Below, in pieces: positions 23,050 to 33,970 of a DNA stretch of 64,000 nt. Within the stretch, counting starts at the first letter, position 1; every line of letters starts with the position of its first letter. The notes beneath the pieces are model-generated. The model was not told the DNA's origin and searched no databases. It worked only from the letters and a program-made list of their open reading frames with translations. The translations under genes and the position numbers were made by a program. Source of the DNA: Armigeres subalbatus (taxonomy: Eukaryota > Arthropoda > Insecta > Diptera > Culicidae); contig NW_026942913.1 of NCBI RefSeq assembly GCF_024139115.2, positions 248,001 to 312,000 on the forward strand, in the 5' to 3' direction.

Positions 23050-23850
23050 TATGGTGAGCATGCGATTTGTTCTGCGTACACGGATTTGGATGATCAAGTT
23101 GTTCAATCGTTACGATTTCCAGGACGTTTTGTTGAACCTAAAATGTCTGTAGTAGCTTATATGAATAAAGATTGAAGTCATATCAACTCAATGAATCTGC
23201 TGGGATATCATATCATACACCATTCATAAGTTGGTGCATTGGATAGATTACATGATCCGAGCTCCAAAAAGGGTCTATAATATAGCCGATCCTCTATGAG
23301 GCGCCAATAAAAGGACAAAGCAAGCATACATCGAGATGTGGAATAGAAGTTTCTTGGAAAATTGTTCAAGAGAAACATCAGAGTAAGTACCACAATTTTA
23401 GTTAGTCATAATGAAATCATATCGGCTCAATGAACATGCTGCGATATTTAGCGCTAAACGGATCCGGATCGGGTAGATAGCATCTTTTGAACTCCCAGGC
23501 ATTTTGTAATACCAAAAAGGGTCTTTAGTACGTAATAACTACAATGAGTGAAATTTTATCGGCTCAATGGACCTGCTGGGATGTTTAGCGTTGCATGTAT
23601 ACATCGTTCAGGACTTGGTTGATCGGGTAGATCGCATCTTTTGAACTCCCGGACGTTTTTGAGAACCTAAAAGGTCTGTAGTAGCTAGTAAACATAATGA
23701 GTGAAACTTTTTCGGCTCAATGGACCTGCTCAGATGTTTAGCAACGCACGAGCACATCGTTCAGGATTTGGTTGGTCGGGTAGATTGCATGTTTTGGAAT
23801 TCAGGACGTTTTGGAGAACCAAAAAGGCCTATAGTAGCTTAATTTTAGTT
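23050..23850. repeat. Tandem repeat, about 154-bp unit, directly upstream of the CR1-like LINE
   Basis: The word gatcgggtagat.gcat recurs at 23467, 23621 and 23774. Each copy is followed by 'tttgaactcccggacgtttt', 'aaaaggtctgtagtagct' and 'ggctcaatggacctgct'. More diverged units lie at 23090-23440. The array ends at the LINE 5' UTR. Confidence 0.8.
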
Positions 23851-24329
23851 TTTTTTTATTTATTTTGTTAGAGAGTTTTGCAATTCCATCGAGCAAGTAC
23901 GTACAGTGCGTGTTTTAGTCGTCGCAAAAAATATCTATCTTGTGTTCGGTGGCTCATGCGCATGTATTGCGCTTTGCTCCGGTCTGTTGTTTCATGTTGT
24001 GCTTGTTATTATAGCGATAATATTTCGTTTTTAATTATACGACAATCATTAACTTAAATCTATTGTGGATCATCATTCGTTTCCTATGTTGGACTTCTAT
24101 GCAGTGCTTGTGAAGTTATACGTTGATGCTGATCAAAAAGAACATAATAGTGCCTCTTGATTAAATAGTGACGATTTTTGTTCTGTTCTGTATACACCTC
24201 ACGTTCGTTTGTGTTCGTGAAACGACATCTAGCGGCAAAAAGTAGAGCGTAGTTTGTTGTAAGCAAGTTCTATTTGTTCCCGTTAAACCTTGTGCATACC
24301 CAAAGGCGTTCCTCATTTGCTTCGAAAGG

Positions 24330-25064
24330 ATGGCATGTAAAATCTGCTCCACTGTCGTTAATGACTCAGATCGAATCACTTGCCGTGGGTACTGCGGAAA
24401 TTCGTTTCACATGCCTTGTGTGAAGATGGAATATGACACTCGTGATGTCCTGGGAGCCCATGCTCGGAACTTATTATGGATGTGTGACGATTGTGCTGAC
24501 CTGTTCTCCAACGACCATTTTCGAAAAACTGCTTCTCGCTGTTATGATGGTATTACACCAAACGATACTGCTTTGAAATCTCTAAAAGATGACATAGCTG
24601 GACTGAAGGACGTTGTCAAGGCACTTTCGATTAAGGTTGACTCAAGACCGATGACCCCTACCGCAAATAGATCTCTACAGAAGATTATCGGATCAAATCC
24701 AGTTCCAAACACACCGAAGCGCAGAAGAGAAGAAGTTCCATCCACCTCAAAAACCTCTAATATTCGTGGAGCTAAGGCAGCATCCGAGCTAGTCAAAACT
24801 GTCCCACCACCGGAGGAACTGATTTGGCTCTATTTATCTGCATTTGATCCATCCACATCGGATAATGACATTTGTACTCTTGTGAAAGAATGCCTCAATT
24901 TAGGACAGGATGAAAAACCTAAAGTTATTCGTTTAATTCCAAAGGATAAGGATCCTGAATCATTGAGCTACATAACATTCAAAGTTGGAATAAGAAAATG
25001 CTTGAGGGAAATCGCACTTTCTAAAGAAACTTGGCCGGAGAATGTCTACTTCAGGAATTTGTGA
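24330..25064 (+). CDS. LINE ORF1 protein with PHD-like zinc finger
   Basis: This 244-residue frame is intact. Residues 1-60 form a PHD-like finger: CKIC, CRGYC, HMPC and WMCDDC supply the Cys4-His-Cys3 ligand order. A Ser/Pro-rich middle with NTPKRRREEVP, a likely nuclear signal, follows. Residues 155-244 (PPPEELIWLYLSAFDPSTSD...YITFKVGI) look like the RRM-type nucleic-acid-binding fold of CR1/L1-like ORF1 proteins. The likely role is binding LINE RNA and possibly chromatin. ORF2 begins shortly downstream. The start was chosen because the finger begins at residue 3. Confidence 0.82.
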   Translation: MACKICSTVVNDSDRITCRGYCGNSFHMPCVKMEYDTRDVLGAHARNLLWMCDDCADLFSNDHFRKTASRCYDGITPNDTALKSLKDDIAGLKDVVKALSIKVDSRPMTPTANRSLQKIIGSNPVPNTPKRRREEVPSTSKTSNIRGAKAASELVKTVPPPEELIWLYLSAFDPSTSDNDICTLVKECLNLGQDEKPKVIRLIPKDKDPESLSYITFKVGIRKCLREIALSKETWPENVYFRNL

Positions 25065-25186
25065 ATTTCTCAAAAACCAACGACCGGTGATCAGGATCAC
25101 GTCGGAGAAAACTCCACTTTGAAACGGACAACAACAACCGATTATGAGCAAAAGGATCTACCTGATGGCTTGCTGATTTCTTCTTT

Positions 25187-25740
25187 GTCAGGTAAATCGC
25201 TGAATAGTATACGTCTTGCCGAAGCTACATACGATACTGCACAACGTTTAAAAATGATACTTTCCAGTTCTCCAACGGTTCCTCGTCTTCAAATTATCAT
25301 CATACCCTACAACTCAACGAAGTGAATGCTGTCTCAGGTAAAGCTTGCAGCAGTATATGTCTCGCCGAAGCTTTCAGTGATACTGCACACCATTCAAGTA
25401 ATGAAACATTCCAGATTGACAATGCACACCATTCTCCCACTGTGTCACATGAAGACTGTCTTTCCTTGTCAGGTAAAGCATGCAATAGTATATGTCTCGC
25501 CGAAGCTCCCGTTGATACTGCACACCATTCAAGTGACAACAATTTACAGATTGATTATGTGGTTCATTCTGCTGTTTCTACGCCGACTATCGATATCAGA
25601 TCAACTGTATTTTCAACTGATTCGCCCGCTGTATTCCATGGAGATTGTTCTCCCTTGTCAGGTAATGCTGCAGACAGTATATGTCTTGCCGAAGCCTTAG
25701 AAGATACTGCACAACATTCAAGTGATGTCCATTTCCAGAA
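25187..25740 (+). repeat. Four-fold repeat inside the LINE ORF2 N-terminus
   Basis: The unit SGKACNSICLAEA..DTAHHSS is seen four times, starting near 25187, 25333, 25467 and 25656, separated by spacers of variable length rich in Ser, Thr and His. DNA identity between units is highest over 'tgtcaggtaaagc' and 'agtatatgtctcgccgaagc'. The regular protein-level spacing suggests selection on, or recent duplication of, a short module. Confidence 0.85.
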
Positions 25741-26261
25741 CGACCCTGAACGAATTTTTAGACCGAGTAGCTGTGTTTTACGTGATGATCGCAGCGATAA
25801 ATTATCAATTTATTATCAGAACGTAAGGGGGCTCCGAACTAAAATCGACGAACTCTTTCTCTCTGCTTGCGAGTGCAACTATGATGTGATCGTTTTCACT
25901 GAGACGTGGCTCAACGATCAAATTTTTCACCGCAACTGTTTGGGATCAAATATACAGTGTACAGAAATGACCGAAACAACTTAAATAGTCGTAAATCACG
26001 AGGCGGTGGCGTTTTGATCGCTGTTTCTTCTGACGTCATAAGCTGCGCCGATCCTACGCCGGTTGCCTGCAACCTGGAACAGCTCTGGGTCAGACTGACC
26101 CTGTCGAATTGTTTAGTCAGTATAGGAGTAATATACCTTCCACCCGATCTTAAGGCGGATCTGGGTAGCGTAAACGATCACATTGAATCGATAAGAAATG
26201 TTTATGGCAATCTTCGCGCTAATGATCATACGATTTTACTCGGTGATTATAACCAATCTGG

Positions 26262-27098
26262 TAGGGCTGTGCACAATGGAGGTTTATCGATATCGACGAT
26301 ATTCATTTGGTGATATATCGGTATCGGCAATATATCGAGTTTGAAAATATCGGATATCGGATCGATATCCGATAAAAAAATACAGTTTTTACCCGAGTTT
26401 GTCTACTACCGATTTTATCACGTTTCTAACTCTAATTTGTCACTCCAAAACAATTGGAAAATTTTAGTCGCTCTTGTTCATCTTGGTAAAACAACGCAAA
26501 CAATAATTTTCATGAAATAACTTTCACCGCCTGTGGTTTTATATGAATGATTTTAGATTTCCTGTCGAGGGTTTTGTAAGCTTTACCGTTCATGCGTTTT
26601 GCCTTTTGTCTTAGTGGGTACTGATGCGCCCAATTTCTCAACACAAAACACAATGGACATTTAAAAAATGTGATTGGTTTGCCACATATGTTTTAAAGGA
26701 TGTAGTCAGTGAGCCAGTGTATGTAGTTAATTTAATTGGGCATCATCATTACATCGATTACAAAAATTTATCGATATCGGCGATATCTGAGTTCAATGAT
26801 ATCGGATATCGTATCGATAAATTTCATCCGATAATATCGATATTATCGATTTTATCGATATTTGCACACCCAACCAGCGGATGGCAGATTTTAATACAGT
26901 TCTGCATAAGAACCTTACAGAAACTGTATAATATTTGGGCATATACAATTTTTGGAAGATTTTAATACAATCGTTGTATTGAAATTATACAGATTTGTAT
27001 TATTTTAATACAATTTCTGTATAAAAATCTTACAGATTTGTATATGCCACGTTTTTATACAATAATTGTAAGATCTGTTTTTTGGGTGCACAGCCCTA
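26262..27098. mobile_element. hAT-like non-autonomous element with TATCGAT arrays
   Basis: The inverted ends TAGGGCTGTGCA and TGCACAGCCCTA are flanked by 8-bp near-identical sequence, caatctgg (26254-26261) and taatctgg (27099-27106). The interior has many TATCGATA-type words near both ends (26285-26365 and 26755-26862). The 8-bp duplication and TAGGG-type ends indicate hAT. It carries no transposase. It sits directly after the GDYN motif of the LINE endonuclease and contains a smaller MITE next to its right end. Confidence 0.85.
26869..27086. mobile_element. MITE (CCCAACCAGCGG family), copy 1, nested in the hAT-like element
   Basis: It begins CCCAACCAGCGG and ends TTTTTTGGG. TGCACA lies on both sides (26863-26868 and 27087-27092). 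Inside are palindromic words with 'ttctgtataa' and 'gggcatat', shared with 62455-62703. Confidence 0.7.
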
Positions 27099-29601
27099 TA
27101 ATCTGGCTTAGTCTGGACTATGACAGAAGACGATACACCTGTCGTGGATTGTGTGCAGTCGCATATCACTCAAGCTTGTGGGGCTCTGCTTGATGGATTT
27201 AGCTTGCACGGCTTGACTCAAATAAATTGCATTGGCAATAGAAACAACCGTCTTCTGGATCTTGTGTTAGTGAATGACACCGCTCTCGAAGGGTACTTAA
27301 TACAAGAGGCAGCTGAACCTATGTCTAACATAGACGTCGAGCATCCCGCTCTAGAAATCAGTTTATCCATTTCCAAACCGCTTTTTATCGCGCTTCCTGA
27401 AGAGCCACGCCTGGACTTCAAAAAAGCAAATTACAGCGGCTTGCTTGATGCACTTCTTCAGATTGACTGGACATTCCTAGATACTCTAGAGATCGATTAT
27501 GCTGTATCTCGTTTTACAAGCATCATGCTGGATACCATAGCTGAATTTGTTCCACCTCATCGCCCTGCTCCTAAGCCTCCTTGGGGTAATGCACGCCTTC
27601 GACAGCTCAAGCGAATACGATCAAAATCGCTCAGACAGTACTGTAAACTACGCTGCCCGTTAACCAAGCTGCAATTCAATCGTGCTAGCTATAATCATAG
27701 GATTTACATTCGTTTCTTGTACAGAAGGTACACGCAGCGAATGCAAGATAATCTGCGAAGAAACCCTAAGCTATTCTGGAGTTTTGTCAACACTAAGCGA
27801 ACAGAGACTGGATTACCGTTCGAGATGTTCCTGGGAGATAAGTACGCCAATACTGCTGCAGACAAATGCAATCTTTTTGCAACACATTTTATGGATGCCT
27901 TCAACGTATGTCAAGCATCAGCGAGGCAGATTGAACGTGCTTGTCTAGACACTCCAAGCATTCTGTCTACCCTTAGACAGCTGCAGATTACTCCTCGGCA
28001 AGTTAGTTCAGCCATTAGTAAACTCAAGTATTCCTTCTCCGCCAGTCCTGATGGTATTCCGTCATGAGTTTTCAAAAAGTGTAGCGAGGCATTGGTTTCA
28101 CCTTTAACACTACTTTTCAACCATTCGCTAAGTCAGTGCAAGTTCCCCTCATCATGGAAATTTTCCATAATGTTTCCAGTGCATAAAAAGAAAGATAAGC
28201 AAAACATTAAAAACTATCGAGGCATCACATCCCTCTGCTCTTGTTCCAAAATTTTTGAAATCATCATGAATGACATACTGTTTGCAGCGTGTAAAGTATA
28301 TATATCTCCGGATCAGCATGGATTTTATCCTAAAAGGTCGACCGCAACTAATCTAACACAATTTGTATCATTATGCCTGCAAAATATGGACTCCGGTGCA
28401 CAAGTCGATACAGTGTACATCGACTTCAAGTCTGCATTCGATCGAGTTGATCATGGAATACTGCTTGCCCGGCTTGAGAAACTTGGCATAGGTCAAAATA
28501 TCACCTGCTGGCTTAAATCATATCTGACGAACCGACAGCTTGTGGTGAAGATAGGAACGGAAACATCCAACATTTTCAGTAACTTATCTGGCGTGCCCCA
28601 AGGCAGCAACCTTGGCCCGCTTTTATTTCTGCTCTTCATCAACGACCTCTCCACAGTGCTTCCAGATGGATGCCGAATATTCTATGCTGATTGAAGCTGT
28701 ATAGAATTGTAAAAAAATTGCAAGACTCTGAAATTCTGCAGCTACTTCTCAACTGCCTGAGTGAATGGTGCTTGAACAACTTTCTGGCTTTGAATATACA
28801 GAAATGCTACGTCATATCCTTCCACCGTAGACAACAGCCCATTAACTACGATTATTCAACCACAAATCAGACTCTCACTCGTGTTTCGCAAGTTCGTGAT
28901 TTGGGTGTTGACTTGATTCTGCACTCACATTTCGTATACACTATTACGACATGATCTCTAGAGCCAACCGGCAGTTCAGGTTTATTTTCAAAATTACTAA
29001 AGAAATTCGTGACACCCTATGCCTTTGATCTCTGTACTGAGCCTTAATGCGGTCAATACTCGAATCGAATACCGTTGTATGGTTCCCTTATCAATCCACT
29101 TGGATCGCTAGGATCGAAGTAATTCAACTCAAATTCGTCAGATATGCCTTACGTGGTCTGTCATGGCGTGATCCTTTGAATTTGCCGCGATATGAAGATC
29201 GCTGTAGACTTCTGGGAATCAAAACACTTGAGCAAAGAAGGAAATGTTCACAAGCTGTATTCGTTGCAAAAATATTGTTAGGAGAGACCGATTCGCCAGC
29301 CATTTTGTCTCAGCTGGGCCTATATGCTCCGGAGCGGATCCTTCGACAACGTGAGTTCCTAAGACTTGACGCCAGGAACACCGATTACGGATTACATGAC
29401 CCAATTAGGTTTATGTCAAGGAGCTTCAATGAATTTTATGAGCTCTTTGACTTCAACACGTCTGCTGCAACCTTCAAAATAGGCTTCAAGTCAGTCGACA
29501 TGGACCAGAAGGTGAGTGAATGTCCATACACCCCAATAGTGGAGAATTTTTCTACCTTTGCTTTTTTTTTATTGCCTCGGACTTCACCAATGATGCAATG
29601 A

Positions 29602-30572
29602 CGAGACGAGACGAGACGCGCTCAATCAGATCTACATGGACTACACTCAAATGTTTTATATTGTTTTATTTTGTAATGATGTTAAAAAGATATGGGCTAG
29701 ATTTACCAGTTGTGGCTATAGCACCAGTTGTCGCACTAGTGATTTATATGCCAAATGGCCAATCAAATCACCACAAACCAAGTTCACATCGATAAAGCAT
29801 ATTCATATGACACGATAATACCTTTGATTTCCTCCAAAACAAGCAAAGCATAATTGTAAAAATTGATTTTGCTTAATTTTTGACGTCCTTTGCACCAGTT
29901 GTCGCACTAGTGGTCCCTATTTGGCCAGTCCCATAAGAAAATAATGGGATTTGCCAAATAAGGAACCAAAATTAAGAATAGTGCCATAACTGGTGCATGC
30001 GATCCTATTATGGATTAATCAATTTTGAGGATAATACACAGAAAAAAATAATGAAAAGTAAACAGCGCGTAAAATTTGTCATGTGGGCATTTACGCTATT
30101 TTGCGCTGAAATGGTCCTCTTTCTAACAAGATTGCTTACAACTTGCATGCAATATAGACAATTCACGTCGAATATTGTATACATTCAGGCTATTTTCCGT
30201 GTGGGATTACGCTAGTATTGACGTTCCATTTATGTGCATGATCTTTAGCGTAAAATTCAGTGGATTTTTCTATCTGTGTAACAAATTTTATTGTGGTTTT
30301 CACAGCTGTTCTAAGGAGCAGGAAGTAAAACCTTTCGCTTGATATATAAAGTCCACCCACATGTCTTTTACTTATTTTTAAAAAAATAGTTGTTCTTATG
30401 TATGGCGACAATTGGTACACCCACCCTGGAGTTTTTACGCCATATTGAGTTAGCTACATGGGAAGTCGCTCAATATGGCTTTTCTCCATCAGGCTTCATT
30501 AAGACTGTACAGTCCGATGAAGTGAATACTAAATAAAGAAATAAAGAAACAAACGCGACCTTTAATAATTTG
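29602..30572. other. Repeat-derived DNA ending in a LINE-like tail
   Basis: The word caccagttgtcgcactagtg occurs at 29724 and 29894, with an inverted partial copy near 29985. 30036-30280 begins acacagaaaaa and ends ttttctatctgtgt, a possible small foldback. 30440-30548 has LINE 3' UTR-like DNA ending in AATAAAGAAATAAAGAA, perhaps the true 3' end of the CR1-like LINE after later insertions. No gene is seen. Confidence 0.45.
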
Positions 30573-30715
30573 CAGAAGCCATCGAGCAAGTAAGTGCCGA
30601 GTGCTGCGCTTCCGTTCGGTCATCCAAAGCGCAATTCTCCTCAGTTTTCATATGCCACCGGGCGTGCATGTTTTAACTGTTTTACTCGTCGCGAAACAGC
30701 GTATTAGTACAGCTA
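30573..30715 (+). repeat. Fragment of CR1-like LINE 5' UTR
   Basis: 'ccatcgagcaagta', 'agtgc', 'gcatgttttaac' and 'tactcgtcgc' match the order of 23886-23935 in the 5' UTR of the CR1-like LINE. No ORF1 follows. Confidence 0.5.
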
Positions 30716-30759
30716 CGAGAGTTGGACTAACAATCCTTCCCTTTCAATATTTTTTTCAA

Positions 30760-30876
30760 ATTTCGAAACAAATGCGACCTTGATTTAGAATCATTTCATT
30801 TCGAACCAACATGAACATTTCAAATTTCGTTTCGTTTCGTTTCGCCAGGAAGTGTGTGTTATCGCATAACCTTAAT
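30760..30876. repeat. Second copy of the TTTCGTTTCG repeat end
   Basis: 'tttcgaaacaaatgcgaccttgattt', 'aaatttcgtttcgtttcg' and 'gtgtgttatcgcata' match 7250-7397, the right end of the 4245-7401 unit, in the same orientation. Confidence 0.7.
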
Positions 30877-31491
30877 GAGATCAAATCATTACAATGTAAG
30901 TTACGTTCTCCTGACGGAATTTCATAGAAAAATGTTTATATTTTGCTGTATTAATGTAACTTTGGCTGGAGGGTCCATTATTGGTCATCATACACTATGT
31001 AGAAAAAGATTATTAATTAACATCCGGTTTTTCCTACCCTAACCATATCTACGCTTCTGTCCCATGTTATTTCCAGTCAAAAATGTATGCTTCCAAATGA
31101 AACCATAGACCGGGATACCTTTGATGTAATGATAACAACAACAGTTTATGGAGTGGCATGAAGCTGGCCCCCAAGCTTTCCAACATGGAAGATACGTATA
31201 GCTACGACCGGCACTCGTTTGACTACTGATTGAACAACTTGTTTACTATCACACGATGGACTACCGTTGGCAAACGGAAAATGATAAAAGTGACAGCCAA
31301 TCGGCCCGTTCGATATTGGTTTTCTACATCGTTCGAACAGATCGATGTTGTGATGTGAATATGATTGAATGGTGCCAAAAATCTCGACAGATATGGAACA
31401 CTCGGATGGGGCCGGATGGTGTCATCATACAAGCTGATTCGGCTGGGCAGTAATAGCTGTGCATCATACCTTTCCATGGAAGCTGAAGAGT

Positions 31492-31497
31492 TATAAA
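31492..31497 (+). promoter_or_regulatory. TATA box of the trypsin gene
   Basis: TATAAA stands 64 bases before the trypsin ATG, leaving room for a short 5' UTR of about 35-40 bases, as is usual for mosquito gut protease genes. A TGATAA (GATA-type) site lies upstream at 31282-31287. Confidence 0.55.
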
Positions 31498-31560
31498 TGT
31501 TTGATAACCCCGCTGGAATAAACATTTCGGGCACCACGGCCGTTTGGAGAAGTTTGTGCA

Positions 31561-32004
31561 ATGAAAATTGTAACATTTGTGTTAACAGTAGTTTCAACGG
31601 CCGTCGTTGTTAGGGCTGGTAAAAAATGATTAAATCATAAACGTTGATTTGCTTTTTGTGCGTTATTCAACGACGATTCATTGTTCAATGTGCTTATTTC
31701 GTATGTATTTACATATCATACTAACATTCAAATTGGTTTTGTATTTTCAACAGAAACATTCAACGAAGCATGGCAGGCAAAGCAGATTATTCCTGTTGCT
31801 GCCAAACTGATCGATGAGAATTATGCGGAACGACTAACTGGATTGAAAAAGATTATTGGCGGCCATAAGGTGGATGTTTCCAACTTCCCATACCAGCTGT
31901 CGTTGAGAAGCTACGAAAATCATATTTGTGGTGCTTCAGTAATTTCCATTTACTGGGCGCTTTCCGCAGCTCATTGTGTTTCCCCTCGACGCGATGTTCA
32001 AACC
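31561..32004 (+). CDS. Trypsin exons 1-2: signal peptide, propeptide, catalytic His
   Basis: Exon 1 (31561-31618) encodes MKIVTFVLTVVSTAVVVRA, a clear signal peptide. A 135-bp intron (31619-31753, gtaaaa...caacag) splits the next codon. Exon 2 (31754-32004) gives the propeptide TFNEAWQAKQIIPVAAKLID, the activation site LKK/IIGGHKVD, the SLRSYENHICGAS strand and ALSAAHC with His57. It ends DVQT before the donor gtaagt. These 103 codons are intact and in phase 0 with exon 3. Confidence 0.9.
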
Positions 32005-32507
32005 GTAAGTAACAGTTAAAGAATTGTTCGGAAAATTTAGGTTCAATATAAGGATTTTGACTTTTACAAGCTGATTCCTGGAACAGTCATTACTATCCGT
32101 AACCGTTGAAAAAAGGTTGTTTTCACAAAAACTAAGTGATTGATAATGATTACACTCAAATTGAGCATTTGGAAAACGGGGCCACGCCGTGTACTTAGTT
32201 TTCCAAACTTTTAACTATATTTACTGAATAATAATATTTAGTTCCATTGAATTATCATTTTATGTAATTACTCCCTTGCTTCTAATTAAATTTAAATCCA
32301 TTCAGCATTAATACCTACTCCATGCCAAACAAACATCTCAATACCAAAAGCAATGCAGCTACTTCAGTTACTAGCAATCAAACTCGAGTACACTACAGAC
32401 GGTTTTAACGCGGGCGATAAGCACCGCGTAAATCATAACACCGTAAAAAATCATGTGTATCCCAAAAATCGCGTAATAGAAATATTTACGTAAAATAAAT
32501 ATTTACG

Positions 32508-32638
32508 CGCTAATTTTCATCTACTCAGCCACTAAGTAAAATTGTATGGCTTTTGACGGAAATTTAATAAAATTTCCTCGAAAAAAAGAGACAGCCATAC
32601 AATTTTACTCAGTCGCTGAGTAGATGAAAATTAGCGTA
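32508..32638. repeat. Short foldback MITE, copy 2
   Basis: The arms cgctaattttcatctactca (left) and tgagtagatgaaaattagcg (right) pair over about 45 bp including 'gtaaaattgtatggc'. It is the same family as 4041-4150, better preserved. Confidence 0.82.
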
Positions 32639-32642
32639 CTAT

Positions 32643-32728
32643 CCCTAGTAACATTTTGGTTTTATTACACTCTTGAAGAGTAAATTATGGTCTTCAAGAG
32701 TGTTATAAAATTTGAAATGTTACTTAGG
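32643..32728. repeat. Small MITE with CCCTAGTAACATTTT ends, copy 1
   Basis: ccctagtaacattttggttt at the left and aaatgttacttagg at the right are inverted, with an inner palindrome 'actcttgaagag / ttcaagagtgt'. The same ends occur at 36937-37032. Confidence 0.7.
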
Positions 32729-33177
32729 AATCGAAAATCGATTTTTCACGGTTTTCGAAAAAAAACACGTAATAAAAAATCTACATAAATCTCGAAATCT
32801 GTACAAAAACAGCTGCGTAGAAACAACCCGCGTAAAAAGTGACCCCAGTATACTAATGAGGTGTAACGTTTCGAATAATCGGTCGACGCATCCTGGTTCC
32901 CCCAAAACTGTTTACGGTAATACAAGTCAGGATTTGCCAAGCACCTAAAAGCAAATTATTCATATGAAAACTCAAACGGTCAGAATTTTAGGAGGATCCA
33001 GAAAGAAATACGGTAAATTTGTTTCATTTTCCACGAGAAAACTTTCTGATGATGTTATTCTTTTGAACTTCATTCAAAATTCCTTCCGAAGTTCTACCAA
33101 AATTCTTCTTAAGTTCTCAATAATTTCCACCAGGAATTCTTCCAATTTTTAACTAGATTAAAATTTCTCTAAATCTA

Positions 33178-33410
33178 CAGTATGGTCCATAAAAAAATGC
33201 GAAAATATGTTTTAACTTATGTTTTTGTACATTAAAGGGTTATTTCTACTATTCATATATATGTGTGTAAGCAAACGTATCATGAAAAAAACATTTGTAT
33301 CTAGTGAATGTATTAATGAAAAAAATTGTTACTATGTAACATAGTCTCTCAACTTTGTAACTACGTAACTATAATTTTGATGTTTTCGCATTTTTTTATG
33401 GACCATACTG
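33178..33410. repeat. 233-bp Tc1/mariner-type MITE, TSD TA
   Basis: It begins CAGTATGGTCCATAAAAAAA and ends with its complement TTTTTTTATGGACCATACTG. TA lies on both sides (33176-33177 and 33411-33412). CAGT ends and a TA target are typical of Tc1/mariner derivatives. Confidence 0.85.
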
Positions 33411-33483
33411 TATACGCGTTTTTTGCCTTTCTCGTACACTAAGTGGGTTTTTTTCTAATTACCTCTGCAAATTCTTATACGTT

Positions 33484-33970
33484 TTTGCCTTTCTCGTACA
33501 CTAAGTGTACGTAAAGGCTATAATATTGCTTCAAAAACAACCGATTTTTTATATACCGATCGACTCAGCTCGACGAATTGAGGTGATGTCTGTATGTGTG
33601 TATGTATGTATGTGTGTGTATGTGTACAAATTTTGTAGACACACTTTTTGGAACTTAGCATTATCCGATTTACTCGCAACAAGTTGCATTCGACGGGGAA
33701 TGCGGTCCCATTGTTATTGAAAATTGGCCCGATCGGACATTGCGTTTCGGAATTATTGAAAAATCATTGTTTTTTCCCAAGGAAAAAAAATTCAAAACCG
33801 AAAAAAAAAATGTTTTTACGAAAATGGTGGCAATACATTTTAACTAATGCAAAAACATGCAAAATGATCGAAAAAATGTGATCTATTCTCCTAAATAGCT
33901 TTTTTGACCTTTCTAATGTGATTCTTTCAATATATTTCATAATGCACGAGAAAGGCATCATCACTGCTAG
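33484..33970 (+). repeat. Dispersed repeat copy 2 (cgacgaattg / acaagttgcattcgac family)
   Basis: It starts with 'tttgcctttctcgtacactaa' (also partly duplicated at 33424), continues with 'gatcgactcagctcgacgaa', a (tatg/tgtg)n microsatellite at 33592-33630, and 'cgcaacaagttgcattcgac', and ends 'cacgagaaaggca'. The first and last words are inverted, so this may be a foldback element. It matches 3797-4030. Confidence 0.65.

Larger units (their letters stand above)
23851..29601 (+). mobile_element. CR1-like LINE with PHD-finger ORF1
   Basis: This is a near full-length non-LTR element. A GC-richer 5' UTR (23880-24329) precedes ORF1 with a PHD-type finger, then ORF2 with endonuclease, reverse transcriptase and a conserved C-terminal tail. 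PHD-bearing ORF1 proteins are known from CR1-like elements, and the C-terminal block (RYALRGLSWRDPLNLPRYED) is typical of mosquito members of that group. The copy is inactive: there are frame changes near 25246, 25950 and 28690, a stop at 28065-28067 and a hAT-like insertion at 26262-27098. An AATAAAGAAATAAAGAA tail at 30532-30548 may be its displaced 3' end. Confidence 0.85.
25119..29601 (+). pseudogene. LINE ORF2: endonuclease and reverse transcriptase, broken
   Basis: An N-terminal extension with four internal repeats (25187-25740) precedes the endonuclease, which has YYQNVRGLRTKIDEL, FTETWL and LLGDYNQS. The frame changes near 25950, and the gene is cut at 26261 by a hAT-like element. It resumes after 27099 with LLDLVLVND and VEHPALEIS. 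The RT has SPDGIPS followed by a TGA, then PVHKKKDKQNIKNYRGI, YIDFKSAFDRVDH and SGVPQGSNLGPLLF. The catalytic box is reduced to FYAD by a small deletion at about 28690. The C-terminal tail follows in frame 29047-29601. Loss of the second Asp alone would abolish reverse transcription. Confidence 0.87.
32387..32854. repeat. Foldback element with AGTAyACT...ACGCGGG ends, holding two MITEs
   Basis: The left end agtacactacagacggtttt plus aacgcggg is matched inverted at the right by cccgcgtaaaaagtgacccc plus agtatact. The words 'cgcgtaa' recur through both halves. The two smaller foldbacks at 32508-32638 and 32643-32728 lie inside. Confidence 0.5.

Noticed and set aside
27911..28120. A minus-strand frame ending RSICLADA, resembling the ORF2 repeat SICLAEA
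   Set aside because: It is the antisense of the conserved ORF2 coding sequence, and the resemblance is short and probably chance.
31256..31453. Open frames on both strands just upstream of the trypsin TATA box
   Set aside because: They lie in the promoter region, lack motifs, and are short and mutually overlapping.
33592..33630. TATG/TGTG microsatellite as a regulatory element
   Set aside because: It is part of the dispersed repeat, and a similar tg-rich stretch is in the copy at 3797-4030.
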